DNA from: Myroides guanonis
GTDB taxonomy: Bacteria; Bacteroidota; Bacteroidia; Flavobacteriales; Flavobacteriaceae
Direction: 5' to 3'
DNA length: 64,000 nt
NCBI RefSeq assembly: GCF_900114085.1
Contig: NZ_FORU01000003.1
Location: 62,001 to 126,000 of the forward strand
Below, one piece after another: positions 7,478 to 15,796 of the stretch. The position numbers and the translations under genes were made by a program. The notes beneath the pieces are model-generated. The model did not search any database, was not told the origin of the DNA, and saw only the letters and a list, made by a program, of their open reading frames with translations. The first letter of the stretch is position 1. Every line of letters begins with the position of its first letter.

Positions 7478-10400
7478 TTATTCCTTTTCACCAGAAGAAA
7501 TTACTTGACTATTCTCTCTTTCTTCAGTCTTTGGATTCAAAGCTTCTTGTTTCTCTACTCCTGTTTCTTCAGGCAATGTAGGTGGTATGTCGTGTATTGA
7601 TTCAACATCACTACCTGCGTCATCTTCATCATCATAGTCTGTTTTTCCTAAAACATCACTTGGCTTGTATCTACCTATCTTAATTTTAAAATTATCTGAT
7701 GTCCCCGTAATACGCATTGGTACTCCAATGATTCCCAACGGAGGTAGTCCTAAGCGCAATCCTATGTTCAATTCACCATCCAAACTCACTTGTCCCTCAA
7801 AACGAGGTCTAAACCCTGCCATTTTCATTTTGGTTCTATCTATAGTTAAAACATTATCTTCAATAGTAGACAGAATAGCAACATCAGATACTTCTCCATT
7901 TTCAAAAGAAGAACTTTCAGCTTTTTCACCAATAGCACCTAAAAGCTTAAATCCTTTAAATTGAATGTTATCTAAACTCAATGTTCCCCCTCCTTTTAAG
8001 CTATTCATAACTGGCATCATATTCTTATCTAATCCTCCGCCTAATGCATAGTCTAAGGAAACTTGTCCATAAGCATCTTTTGCCATACTTACCATTTCTC
8101 TAAATAAAGCAATCTCATTATATGCTCGTTGAATATCGAATTCGGATGCTTTAATAGTATAGTTAAATGATGCTTTTTTAAGTCCTTCTGGCTTATAATC
8201 CCCAGACATATTCACTTTAGTTCCAATTAGTCCGAAAATAGTTTCTTTTAAAACTATTCTTCCACCATCTAACTTTAAGTCTCCAGTAAAATCTGTCAAC
8301 AAATAGTCTGTGTATTTTATCTTATCTGCTTTTGCATGAAAGTTTATATTCAAATTTGATGGGACTTGAATCACACCTGAACCTGCCGATGAAACACTTG
8401 TACTTGATTTTGATGAGCTTTTCGGATCTGCAAAAACCATAAATTCATCAACATTCATATAGGCTGTCTCTAAGTTAAACTCTCCTCTTAATGTATCTTG
8501 ATTGAACATATAATCTATAACGTTAGTTAAATATCCATTCATGCTAAACTTAGAACTACCGTATTGCGCTTCAAACTGCTCAAACTTCATTTTCTCTTTG
8601 AAGAATTTAAACTTTCCTTTTTTAACCCAAAGTGGATTGGGAAACAAGTCAGATTCGACCCATATATTCGATACTTCAAAACTACCTCCATTTTTCAATT
8701 TGTCAAAGTTTCCATTTATAGCATCACTTTGAAGTCCACTTAAAAACAAGTTAGTTATCAACTTCCCTTTAATATCAAGTCCTTCTATCTTAAATAGCTT
8801 ATAGAAACTATCTAGGTTTAATGTTCCTTTTGAACGAACATTGTAATTCAGGTCATTTAAATTATAGAGACTTGCTGCTAACTCAAAAGGTTCTCCTCCA
8901 ATTTTAAAATTAATCGGCAAGACTCTAATAGTCAAATCTCTTAATGACCCTCTTTTACTATTAACAATGGTATGAATATGAATATCTTCAATTGGCAGAT
9001 CTGGAACACGATCGAACTTAATCATTCCATTCTCCATTTTGAATTCTACGTTGACTATTGGATATCTTTTTCTTTTTGGTTCAAAAGAACCGTTTATAGA
9101 ACCATCAACATCTATTAACCCTTTTAACTCTATTCCTTCAATAGGCATAAATTGTTTAAGATTATCTAAATCTACTTTTGCCTTTAAAGACCCTTCCATA
9201 TCAAAATTTCGAAGATTCTTTATCTTTCCTTGTGCATTGATTCGATTATCCATAGCCAACAACTCTAAGTTAGCCAAGTCAATTGTTATGTTTTTAATAA
9301 GCGAATCTTTAGCAACAGCAGTAACATCTAGATTTACCTCTTTTATCGCTTCAGGTAGCTGTTCGAATTTAAAATAACCTTTATCGAGTTTTAAATTAAA
9401 ATCAAATTTAGGAATACTAGCAATAATTGTATCTCGAACCGTTTTCCTTAAATATTTCTTCTCTTGGATTCCTTTCGTATAAACACCCTCTGCGGTTCCC
9501 TCAAGGAGTAATTCGCCACTCATATCAAAACCTTTTAATCCTACCGCTTTTGTAAACAGCTCTAAATCGGTATTAACAGAAACATCCGTTTTAAGTTCCA
9601 AACGATCTAGTCCAGTAGATTGATATTGTAATTTACTTTCCTTTCCATTTAGCTTGAAAGAAAGGGATGGGATATCAATGCTATTCTTTTGAAAATCTAA
9701 ACTCGGCATTTTAAAACTAGCCGTGAAATTCAAATTAGTTAAAGGCTTATTTAATTCCCCATGTTGAAAGAAACCATTTTCAATAGTCAATCCAAAATCC
9801 AAGTCAGGACTTAAACTATCTGCTATAACATACTTACCTTCTAATTTAAAATTAGCTTCAACTTTTCCTTCTATTTTTGTTTTGTCCAACCACTCTTGAT
9901 ATTCAGGAGGAACTAGTGAAAACAATTCAACTAGATTAGCCTTCGTAGTTTGAATGTCGAACAACATATCATACCCATTCTCTATAAATCCAAAAAATCC
10001 TTTAAAATTTACTGGAAGCTCTTTAATTTTAATATCACTTCGATTAAATCCAAAGCGCAAAGATTCAGTATTTACAGTAGTTTCTAAATCAGCTGCAATG
10101 GGTTTTTCTTTTATGTAGTGAACACCATCAAAATTGAAATCAAATGACTTAATAAGTGCTTTACTCTTTAGATCGAAAACAGCATCACTCATATTCCCGC
10201 TCCCAACATATTCAAAATCATCTGCAACAAAACTTATTTTCCCTGCTAAATCATTGTAAATAACATTTGCACTCTTAATGTATATTTGATTAATTTTTAA
10301 ATCAAACGCCCCTTCTGATTCTTCTTTTTCATCTTGTGTATTGAAAATATCATAATTAGCTAATCCTTCTTCTGTCACTAAAATTCGAATAGAAGGTTCT

Positions 10401-10765
10401 TCAATAAAGATTTTATCAAAGTTCAAAGCACTTTTAAAAAGTCCCATCAAGTCGATTCCTAAACTCAATGATTTAGCTTCAAACATTGGTTCAGTCATTG
10501 TTTCATCTAAAACAACACCTCCAATAACAGGGTTTTCAATAGTAGCGGTTAAAGTAGGGAACTCTTTAAAAAATGACAAGTCGATTCTTTCAAACTCTAC
10601 CTCTCCTTTTATTTGTTCTTTAATAAGAACTCTTACCTCATCATTTATCCTATCGATAAAAAGTTTAGGGACTATAAACATCAGGCCTAATAACAAAACA
10701 ACAAGGCCAATCAACACCAACAAGACTCTTTTAACAATGCCTTTATACCTACTATTCATACTCAA
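7478..10765 (-). CDS. AsmA-like protein (giant, 1095 residues)
   Basis: A very large periplasmic or inner-membrane-anchored protein of the AsmA superfamily. One N-terminal membrane anchor (residues about 12-33) is followed by long beta-rich repeats, and the last third has the AsmA C-terminal pattern (MKMAGFRPRFEGQVSLDG, LRLGLPPLGIIGVPMRITG). The final 50 residues are acidic and hydrophilic. AsmA/TamB-like proteins are linked to outer-membrane assembly and lipid transfer between membranes; the exact role in Bacteroidota is not known. The start could be Met1 or Met3. It precedes def on the same strand. Confidence 0.8.
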   Translation of the reverse strand: MSMNSRYKGIVKRVLLVLIGLVVLLLGLMFIVPKLFIDRINDEVRVLIKEQIKGEVEFERIDLSFFKEFPTLTATIENPVIGGVVLDETMTEPMFEAKSLSLGIDLMGLFKSALNFDKIFIEEPSIRILVTEEGLANYDIFNTQDEKEESEGAFDLKINQIYIKSANVIYNDLAGKISFVADDFEYVGSGNMSDAVFDLKSKALIKSFDFNFDGVHYIKEKPIAADLETTVNTESLRFGFNRSDIKIKELPVNFKGFFGFIENGYDMLFDIQTTKANLVELFSLVPPEYQEWLDKTKIEGKVEANFKLEGKYVIADSLSPDLDFGLTIENGFFQHGELNKPLTNLNFTASFKMPSLDFQKNSIDIPSLSFKLNGKESKLQYQSTGLDRLELKTDVSVNTDLELFTKAVGLKGFDMSGELLLEGTAEGVYTKGIQEKKYLRKTVRDTIIASIPKFDFNLKLDKGYFKFEQLPEAIKEVNLDVTAVAKDSLIKNITIDLANLELLAMDNRINAQGKIKNLRNFDMEGSLKAKVDLDNLKQFMPIEGIELKGLIDVDGSINGSFEPKRKRYPIVNVEFKMENGMIKFDRVPDLPIEDIHIHTIVNSKRGSLRDLTIRVLPINFKIGGEPFELAASLYNLNDLNYNVRSKGTLNLDSFYKLFKIEGLDIKGKLITNLFLSGLQSDAINGNFDKLKNGGSFEVSNIWVESDLFPNPLWVKKGKFKFFKEKMKFEQFEAQYGSSKFSMNGYLTNVIDYMFNQDTLRGEFNLETAYMNVDEFMVFADPKSSSKSSTSVSSAGSGVIQVPSNLNINFHAKADKIKYTDYLLTDFTGDLKLDGGRIVLKETIFGLIGTKVNMSGDYKPEGLKKASFNYTIKASEFDIQRAYNEIALFREMVSMAKDAYGQVSLDYALGGGLDKNMMPVMNSLKGGGTLSLDNIQFKGFKLLGAIGEKAESSSFENGEVSDVAILSTIEDNVLTIDRTKMKMAGFRPRFEGQVSLDGELNIGLRLGLPPLGIIGVPMRITGTSDNFKIKIGRYKPSDVLGKTDYDDEDDAGSDVESIHDIPPTLPEETGVEKQEALNPKTEERENSQVISSGEKE

Positions 10766-11266
10766 ACTAACTTATTAAAAATTTACGCAAATTAACGGTT
10801 TTTTTAGGTAAAAGCCTTGTAAACACAGCAATATATTTGAAGGAAGAATTCTGATTTCTAAGCGATAAATTTAAACTAAAAGGTAAAAAAGTATTGAAAT
10901 ATATTCTGATAAACCATCTAAAAACAGATTCACTTTTGATATTAATCCTGTTTGATGAATCATCTTTCAAAAAGAAAAGATTTGAGGTGTCTGATAATAT
11001 TATTAATAATAGACCTTCTACTAAAATTTCACCTCAACAATAGTATTAATCATGTTAGATATAGAATATCGTTTTTTAAAAATAAGAACTGATTTCACAT
11101 GAGATAAACCAGAAAAAACAATTCATCTAACAAGAATTATTAAAGCAATAAAGTAAACTGAAGATCATGTAGAAAAAATAAAAGTAGCAAATTATCAGTT
11201 ATCATATTACAAACGAATCGATTATTAATAACTATTTTACAAGTGCACACCCCTTTTAAACCAAAA
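10766..11266. other. gene-poor intergenic stretch
   Basis: About 500 bases of AT-rich DNA upstream of the asmA-like gene. A 67-codon minus-strand frame at 10767-10970 has no recognisable features and is probably chance. No RNA gene, clear promoter or repeat was recognised. Confidence 0.5.
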
Positions 11267-11288
11267 GAAGTCCCTCTAAAGGGACTTC
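11267..11288 (-). terminator. terminator of the small secreted protein gene
   Basis: Perfect nine-base stem GAAGTCCCT / AGGGACTTC with a CTAA loop; the minus strand continues into TTTTGG. Ten bases after the stop of the 119-residue gene. Confidence 0.75.
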
Positions 11289-11297
11289 TCAATATTA

Positions 11298-11657
11298 CTA
11301 TTCTGCACCACTAACCACAAAAAAATCGTCATTTCCTGGACAAGTGTGACAATAAAGAATCGGAGTAGCACTCAATACTTTTACCGTAGATGGAAACTTA
11401 CCATTATCACATAGATAACCTTGAATATAAGCTCTAGCCGATCCCTCATACCAATGAATATCTGGCCCCATATAAAAAGACAGCTTATATTTTACACCTG
11501 AAAACTGAATAGGCAATAGAGACCCATCAGTACATTTAGGAATAAAATCAGCAATAATCATGTGAGTTACTGATGTGTTTGGATTAAATCCCCCACCACT
11601 TTGAGCAAAAGTGCCGAACGAAAACATGACAAAGGTCAATAAAAATAATTTTTTCAT
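11298..11657 (-). CDS. small secreted protein of unknown function
   Basis: I do not recognise this 119-residue protein. Residues 1-18 are a signal peptide (MKKLFLLTFVMFSFGTFA) followed by QSGGG. The mature part has four cysteines: one in PKC, one in LCDN and two in a late YCHTC motif, which could form disulfides or bind a metal or haem, although it is CxxC rather than CxxCH. It has its own -7 box and a strong terminator, so it is an independent transcription unit in an otherwise gene-poor stretch. Composition does not differ visibly from its surroundings. Being a real expressed gene is likely; the function is open. Confidence 0.65.
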   Translation of the reverse strand: MKKLFLLTFVMFSFGTFAQSGGGFNPNTSVTHMIIADFIPKCTDGSLLPIQFSGVKYKLSFYMGPDIHWYEGSARAYIQGYLCDNGKFPSTVKVLSATPILYCHTCPGNDDFFVVSGAE

Positions 11658-11681
11658 AATTAATGAATTTTAGGTTAAACT

Positions 11682-11689
11682 CAAATATA
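11682..11689 (-). promoter_or_regulatory. -7 box of the small secreted protein gene
   Basis: TATATTTG on the minus strand, 25 bases upstream of the ATG; TTG triplets lie 12 and 15 bases further upstream, closer than ideal. Confidence 0.45.
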
Positions 11690-12256
11690 TGATTTTTACA
11701 TCAACAATCCACACTATAGGACTAATATTTCATCAAACTCATTACGAATAAATTACAAAAAAAATTGTACCTTAAAACGGAGAGAAGCAATAAATATCAA
11801 ATCGAAATAGTCGCTATAGGATCATTAATAGTTTCCACTATGCAGCTATGATTACAATGTTCTAATCAACAAAACTTAACACAATGAAAGATTCAGAAAG
11901 GACTTACAGGACAATCTCACTATTTAAAAGGAAAATTCAGAATTGATCTGAAGAAAATTGGCATTCCATCAATTCTTAGCTATTCAACTTACTCAGAAAA
12001 AAGAACTAGACTTATCCACACTCTACCCTAATCGAGAAATTAAATAGTCCATAAAAGCAAATTAAAACATTAGAGAGCACCTCCAACAGAGAAAACAAGT
12101 ACAAATGATACACTACCTAATAAATAGACAGCCTAATATTTTATTACTCATTTATTGAGCAAAAAACTCATTCTCAAACACCTTTTGATTTATACAATCC
12201 CATAAGCCCCACTTTAAGAGAATTTTTAAAGAAAAACGGAAAGTATAGAAAACAAA
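11690..12256. other. gene-poor intergenic stretch
   Basis: About 570 bases between the small secreted gene and the tRNA cluster. Only short frames broken by stops (up to about 40 codons) are present and none resembles a known protein. No repeat or structured RNA was recognised. Confidence 0.45.
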
Positions 12257-12281
12257 AAAGCCCTTGAATATCAAGGGCTTT
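12257..12281 (-). terminator. terminator of the tRNA Ser-Pro-Arg cluster
   Basis: Perfect 11-base stem (AAAGCCCTTGA / TCAAGGGCTTT) with a T-run on the minus strand, directly after tRNA-Arg. Confidence 0.85.
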
Positions 12282-12283
12282 AG

Positions 12284-12360
12284 TGGTGATCCAGCCAGGA
12301 TTCGAACCTGGGACCTACTGCTTAGAAGGCAGTTGCTCTATCCAGCTGAGCTACTGGACC
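12284..12360 (-). tRNA. tRNA-Arg (anticodon TCT)
   Basis: Complete cloverleaf on the minus strand: acceptor GGTCCAG / CTGGATC, D-arm GCTCAGCTGGATAGAGC, anticodon loop CTTCTAA giving TCT, T-loop TTCGAAT. The CCA end is encoded. It reads AGA codons, the main arginine codon expected in so AT-rich a genome. It is last in a three-gene cluster. Confidence 0.95.
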
Positions 12361-12385
12361 TAACTATTTTGTTAGGATTTTTTTG

Positions 12386-12460
12386 TCGGGGTGGCAGGAT
12401 TCGAACCTGCGACCTCCTGGTCCCAAACCAGGCGCGATGACCGGGCTACGCTACACCCCG
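12386..12460 (-). tRNA. tRNA-Pro (anticodon TGG)
   Basis: Cloverleaf on the minus strand with acceptor CGGGGTG / CACCCCG, anticodon stem CCTGG / CCAGG around TTTGGGA giving TGG, and T-loop TTCGAAT. CCA is not encoded. Second of three tRNA genes. Confidence 0.95.
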
Positions 12461-12468
12461 AAAACAAG

Positions 12469-12552
12469 TGGAGAGACAGGGACTCGAACCCTGGCGACAG
12501 TCACCCGTCGACAGATTAGCAATCTGCTCCGTTACCACTCCGGCACCTCTCC
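12469..12552 (-). tRNA. tRNA-Ser (anticodon GCT)
   Basis: An 84-base tRNA with a long variable arm. The acceptor is GGAGAGG / TCTCTCC with one G-U pair and the anticodon loop TTGCTAA gives GCT, reading AGC and AGU. First of the three-gene cluster. Confidence 0.93.
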
Positions 12553-12588
12553 GCTTTTGCTCTAGAGATTAACTCTCTTTTGCGGTTG

Positions 12589-12619
12589 CAAATCTAGTAC
12601 TACTTTTAATACTTTGCAA
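12589..12619 (-). promoter_or_regulatory. promoter of the tRNA Ser-Pro-Arg cluster
   Basis: On the minus strand TTG, 20 bases, TAGATTTG, an exact -7 match, about 37 bases before tRNA-Ser. Confidence 0.6.
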
Positions 12620-12834
12620 GCTTTTTTTAAAAAAAAATAATCTTTTTTTAAAACTCTCAGCAAAGCTATTAACATTCAACTAAATAGGGTTTAAATATTT
12701 TTTAAACTTTATTTTCGCTACTGTTAATCAAGTATGACGCACTATGTGATATGAACTTTTAAGATTGCAAATATAAGGTTTATTTCAGTATAATCACTAA
12801 ATTCGCAGTTCAAACTTATTAAATACTATTAATT

Positions 12835-14013
12835 ATGAATAAAAAAATTGTAATTGTCTCAGCAGCAAGGACTCCTATAGGGAGCTTTATGGGATCACTT
12901 TCTACAGTTCCTGCTCCAAAGCTTGGTGCAGCAGCTATAAAAGGTGCTTTAGACAAAATCAATTTAGATATAAATCTAGTTGATGAAGTAATAATGGGGA
13001 ATGTTGTTCAAGCAGGAGTTGGACAAGCTCCAGCTCGTCAAGCTGCATTATTTGCTGGATTATCAAAAAATGTTCCTTGTACTACTATTAATAAAGTATG
13101 TGCTTCTGGAATGAAAGCTATCATGCAGGCTGCTCAAGCAATCGCTGCAGGAGATGCTGAAGTAATTGTTGCAGGTGGTATGGAAAACATGAGCATGATT
13201 CCTCACTACGTTCAAATGAGAACTGGAAACAAATTTGGCCCATCAACTTTAGTAGACGGAATGCAAAAAGACGGTCTAACCGATGCATATGACAATAACG
13301 CTATGGGAGTTTCTGCAGATCTATGTGCTTCTAAATACGAAATCACTCGTGAAGAACAAGACGCTTTTGCTATCCAATCTTATACTCGTTCTTCTAAAGC
13401 ATGGGAAGAAGGTAAATTCGACAATGAAATTGTTCCAGTTGAAGTACCTCAACGCAGAGGTGAACCTATCATCGTTTCTAAAGACGAAGAGTTCACTAAT
13501 ATTAAATTAGAAAAAGTAGCTTCTCTTAACCCAGCTTTCACCAAAGAAGGAACGGTTACAGCTGCAAACGCATCGACTATTAATGACGGAGCAGCAGCAG
13601 TAATAGTAATGAGTGAAGAAAAAGCAAAATCTCTTGGACTAAAACCATTAGCTTACATTACTGGATATGCTGATGCGGCACAAGAACCAGAATGGTTTAC
13701 AACTGCTCCAGCAAAAGCACTTCCAAAAGCACTAGACAAAGCAAATATCTCAATTAGTGATGTAGATTTCTTTGAATTCAACGAAGCTTTTGCAGTTGTT
13801 GGGTTAGCAAATGCTAAAATCCTTAACTTAGATAACAATAAAGTTAACGTTAATGGAGGAGCAGTAGCATTAGGTCACCCACTAGGATGCTCAGGTGCTC
13901 GTATAGTAGTTACATTATTAAACGTTCTAGAACAAAACAATGCTAAAACTGGAGCTGCTGCAATCTGTAATGGTGGTGGTGGCGCTTCTGCTATTGTAAT
14001 TGAAAGAATCTAG
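12835..14013 (+). CDS. acetyl-CoA C-acetyltransferase (thiolase)
   Basis: Biosynthetic-type thiolase (AtoB/ThlA-like), 392 residues, the full family length. It condenses two acetyl-CoA to acetoacetyl-CoA or runs in reverse in fatty-acid and amino-acid breakdown. The catalytic set is present: Cys89 in NKVCASGMKA, His348 in ALGHPLGCSG and Cys378 in CNGGGG, plus NEAFA for the oxyanion site. The neighbouring genes are not of the same pathway, and a terminator follows it, so it is transcribed alone. Codon choice looks like that of a well-expressed gene. Confidence 0.92.
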   Translation: MNKKIVIVSAARTPIGSFMGSLSTVPAPKLGAAAIKGALDKINLDINLVDEVIMGNVVQAGVGQAPARQAALFAGLSKNVPCTTINKVCASGMKAIMQAAQAIAAGDAEVIVAGGMENMSMIPHYVQMRTGNKFGPSTLVDGMQKDGLTDAYDNNAMGVSADLCASKYEITREEQDAFAIQSYTRSSKAWEEGKFDNEIVPVEVPQRRGEPIIVSKDEEFTNIKLEKVASLNPAFTKEGTVTAANASTINDGAAAVIVMSEEKAKSLGLKPLAYITGYADAAQEPEWFTTAPAKALPKALDKANISISDVDFFEFNEAFAVVGLANAKILNLDNNKVNVNGGAVALGHPLGCSGARIVVTLLNVLEQNNAKTGAAAICNGGGGASAIVIERI

Positions 14014-14038
14014 TTAAACTTTATTTTTAATATTTAAT

Positions 14039-14073
14039 AAAAGATGAGTTTTGGAAATCAAAACTCATCTTTT
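14039..14073 (+). terminator. terminator of the thiolase gene
   Basis: Perfect 15-base stem (AAAAGATGAGTTTTG and its complement, loop GAAAT) ending in TTTT, about 25 bases after the thiolase stop. Confidence 0.85.
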
Positions 14074-14098
14074 ACTTTTGTAATAAAATCAGAATTTT

Positions 14099-14860
14099 AT
14101 GTTTGCCATTTGCAACCTTGCTATCGTACCACTTAGATTAGAACCCACAGACGTAAGTGAAATGGTTACCCAAGTTCTTTTTGGTGAATATTTCACCATC
14201 TTAGAACAAACCCCAAAATGGTCTAAAATAGAACTAAGCTTTGACAAATATCAAGGATGGATAGACAATAAGCAATTCCAATCTATTACAGAAGAAGAAT
14301 ACTTAAACCTAAACAAAGAGACCCCAATCTATAGTGCAGACCTGATAGACTTCATAAGCTCTCCAAATCATAGTTTACTACCTATTCCATTAGGTAGCTT
14401 ATTAAACCATCTATCAAAACCTAAAATAAACACACAGCTGTTCGAATTTGATGGAAACAGCACACAAGGACTAAAACCCAAATCCAATTTATTAGAAACC
14501 GCATTTATGTACTTAAATGCCCCATACCTATGGGGAGGTAAAACCCCATTTGGAATTGACTGCTCCGGCTTCACCCAGATGGTATATAAATTAAACGGCT
14601 ATTCTATACCAAGAGACGCATCACAGCAATCATTAATTGGAGAAGCATTAAGCTTCATAGAAGAAAGCGAAGTAGGTGATTTAGCATTTTTTGATAATGA
14701 CGAAGGAAACATTGTACATGTAGGAATTATCATGGAAAACAACTACATCATCCATGCACACGGAAAAGTAAGAATAGACAGACTTGATCACTTAGGAATC
14801 TACAACGTAGATACTGGCAGACACACACACAAACTTCGTGTAATAAAGAAGATTATTTAA
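14099..14860 (+). CDS. SH3 domain plus NlpC/P60 (C40) cysteine peptidase
   Basis: Cell-wall hydrolase type protein of 253 residues. Residues 1-60 resemble a bacterial SH3 domain (CNLAIVPLRLEP, then KYQGWID). Residues about 130-253 form the NlpC/P60 catalytic domain with Cys155 in DCSGF, His207 in VHVGI and His219 in IIHAHG as the triad. Such enzymes cut the gamma-D-Glu to diamino acid bond in murein peptides. There is no signal peptide at the chosen ATG, and the SH3 domain begins immediately, so the enzyme may act in the cytosol on recycled muropeptides or be exported some other way. It follows a terminator and precedes opposite-strand tRNA genes. Confidence 0.88.
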   Translation: MFAICNLAIVPLRLEPTDVSEMVTQVLFGEYFTILEQTPKWSKIELSFDKYQGWIDNKQFQSITEEEYLNLNKETPIYSADLIDFISSPNHSLLPIPLGSLLNHLSKPKINTQLFEFDGNSTQGLKPKSNLLETAFMYLNAPYLWGGKTPFGIDCSGFTQMVYKLNGYSIPRDASQQSLIGEALSFIEESEVGDLAFFDNDEGNIVHVGIIMENNYIIHAHGKVRIDRLDHLGIYNVDTGRHTHKLRVIKKII

Positions 14861-14896
14861 ATCCAATCAAACAAGTGCCAGACAGGTTGTATAAAA

Positions 14897-14935
14897 AAAA
14901 CCTATCAACTTTTAATTAAAAAGTCAATAGGTTTT
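14897..14935 (-). terminator. terminator of tRNA-Leu
   Basis: Stem AAAACCTAT / ATAGGTTTT with a further inner ACTTTT / AAAAGT stem; the minus strand continues into a T-tract. Directly downstream of tRNA-Leu. Confidence 0.75.
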
Positions 14936-14942
14936 AATAATG

Positions 14943-15024
14943 TGACTACGATCAGATTCGAACTGACACGTCTTTCAACACCACCCCCTCAAGATGGCGA
15001 GTCTACCAATTTCTCCACGTAGCC
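14943..15024 (-). tRNA. tRNA-Leu (anticodon GAG)
   Basis: An 82-base tRNA with long variable arm. Acceptor GGCTACG / CGTAGTC, anticodon stem CCATC / GGTGG around TTGAGGG giving GAG, which reads CUC and CUU. A -7 box TACATTTG lies at 15067-15074. Confidence 0.92.
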
Positions 15025-15066
15025 ATTATCTAAAAAAAAACAATCTTAGTTTTTCTAAACGAGCCA

Positions 15067-15074
15067 CAAATGTA
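15067..15074 (-). promoter_or_regulatory. -7 box of tRNA-Leu
   Basis: TACATTTG on the minus strand, 42 bases before the tRNA; no well-spaced -33 box was found. Confidence 0.45.
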
Positions 15075-15146
15075 GTTTTTTTTACAATACCGAAAAAACT
15101 TTTCTCTACAAACAGCCTCAAATAAACAAAACAATATTAAACAAAA

Positions 15147-15172
15147 AAAGCTCCCTTTTTCAAGGAAGCTTT
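15147..15172 (-). terminator. terminator of the tRNA-Thr pair
   Basis: Stem of about 11 bases (AAAGCTTCCTT with AAGGGAGCTTT on the minus strand, one G-U pair) running into a long T-tract, just after the distal tRNA-Thr copy. Confidence 0.75.
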
Positions 15173-15175
15173 TAC

Positions 15176-15250
15176 AGCTTGTGGGAGGGACTCGAACCCA
15201 CGACCTGCTGATTACAAATCAGCTGCTCTAGCCAGCTGAGCTACACCGGC
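15176..15250 (-). tRNA. tRNA-Thr (TGT), distal copy with damaged acceptor arm
   Basis: The body, from the 5' end through the T-loop, is the same as the neighbouring intact copy, including anticodon loop TTTGTAA (TGT). The 3' end differs: one extra C after the T-arm and CAAGC where the other copy has CTGGC. The 5' strand GCCGGTG can then form only about five of seven acceptor pairs, with two mismatches. It may be a poorly charged or dead copy. Boundaries at the 3' side are approximate. Confidence 0.65.
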
Positions 15251-15311
15251 AAAATGAAAATTGTTAAAGACTTTAGTTTACAGTTTTTATTAAAAAAACA
15301 TTTAAAACCTG

Positions 15312-15385
15312 AGCCAGTGGAGGGACTCGAACCCACGACCTGCTGATTACAAATCAGCTGCTCTAGCCAGCTGAGCTACACCGGC
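15312..15385 (-). tRNA. tRNA-Thr (anticodon TGT)
   Basis: Complete cloverleaf: acceptor GCCGGTG / CACTGGC with one G-U pair, D-arm GCTCAGCTGGCTAGAGC, anticodon stem GCTGA / TCAGC around TTTGTAA giving TGT, T-loop TTCGAGT. The T-stem GTGGG / CCCTC has one T-T mismatch. It is the promoter-proximal member of a tandem pair. Confidence 0.92.
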
Positions 15386-15404
15386 AACTCCCATTTTGCG
15401 ATTG

Positions 15405-15435
15405 CAAAGATAGCACAGTTTTCAATCTATCCAAA
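15405..15435 (-). promoter_or_regulatory. promoter of the tRNA-Thr pair
   Basis: On the minus strand TTTG, exactly 19 bases, TATCTTTG, a full match to the Bacteroidota vegetative promoter, about 20 bases before the tRNA. Confidence 0.75.
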
Positions 15436-15696
15436 CAAAAATCAAACATTTTACAAATAAAAATAGACCTTATTTTCTTAACTTTTGATAATCAATAAAA
15501 TACCAATTAAAAAAAATAAAAAATATTTTATCTTCACAACATATGTAGTAAAATATTTCTATCTCTTAAAAAACAAAGTCACAACTCCCTACTCTATCAC
15601 ACCATATAATAGAAAAGAATCCGTTTACAGACCGCTTCCTGACAAATCAACCTTCTTCCTCCTACCTTCAAATAAAAGTGCTTAAAAGCCACAAAA
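15436..15696. other. intergenic stretch without recognised gene
   Basis: AT-rich DNA behind the tRNA-Thr promoter. A 66-codon plus-strand frame at 15485-15685 is lysine/tyrosine-rich with no recognisable features and is probably chance. Confidence 0.45.
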
Positions 15697-15720
15697 AAAG
15701 CCCTCTTAAAACAAGAAGGC
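15697..15720 (-). terminator. terminator of the 88-residue protein gene
   Basis: Nine-base stem AGCCTTCTT / AAGAGGGCT (one G-U pair) followed by a T-run on the minus strand. Confidence 0.7.
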
Positions 15721-15796
15721 TCATATCTTAACGGAGTACAATTTAACTCCTATAATAAAAACATTAAATCACCTTAGTGACAATAACGTAATTTAA

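Noticed and set aside
9039..9377. A 112-codon frame antisense to the asmA-like gene
   Set aside because: It mirrors the strong coding signal of the other strand; composition rich in Ser, Phe and Ile is typical of shadow frames.
10767..10970. A 67-codon minus-strand frame upstream of the asmA-like gene
   Set aside because: No domain, signal or conserved pattern; typical chance frame in AT-rich DNA, and it would leave no room for the asmA promoter.
12383..12565. A plus-strand 60-codon frame reading SNLRPPGPK and similar
   Set aside because: It lies antisense across tRNA-Pro and tRNA-Ser; this is a well-known false protein produced by reading tRNA genes backwards.
15176..15385. CRISPR-like direct repeat
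   Set aside because: The two near-identical units are tRNA-Thr genes with cloverleaf structure; only two copies and no regular spacer.
15485..15685. A 66-codon plus-strand frame behind the tRNA-Thr promoter
   Set aside because: Low-complexity Lys/Tyr/Ser composition, no promoter or terminator of its own, no recognisable motif.
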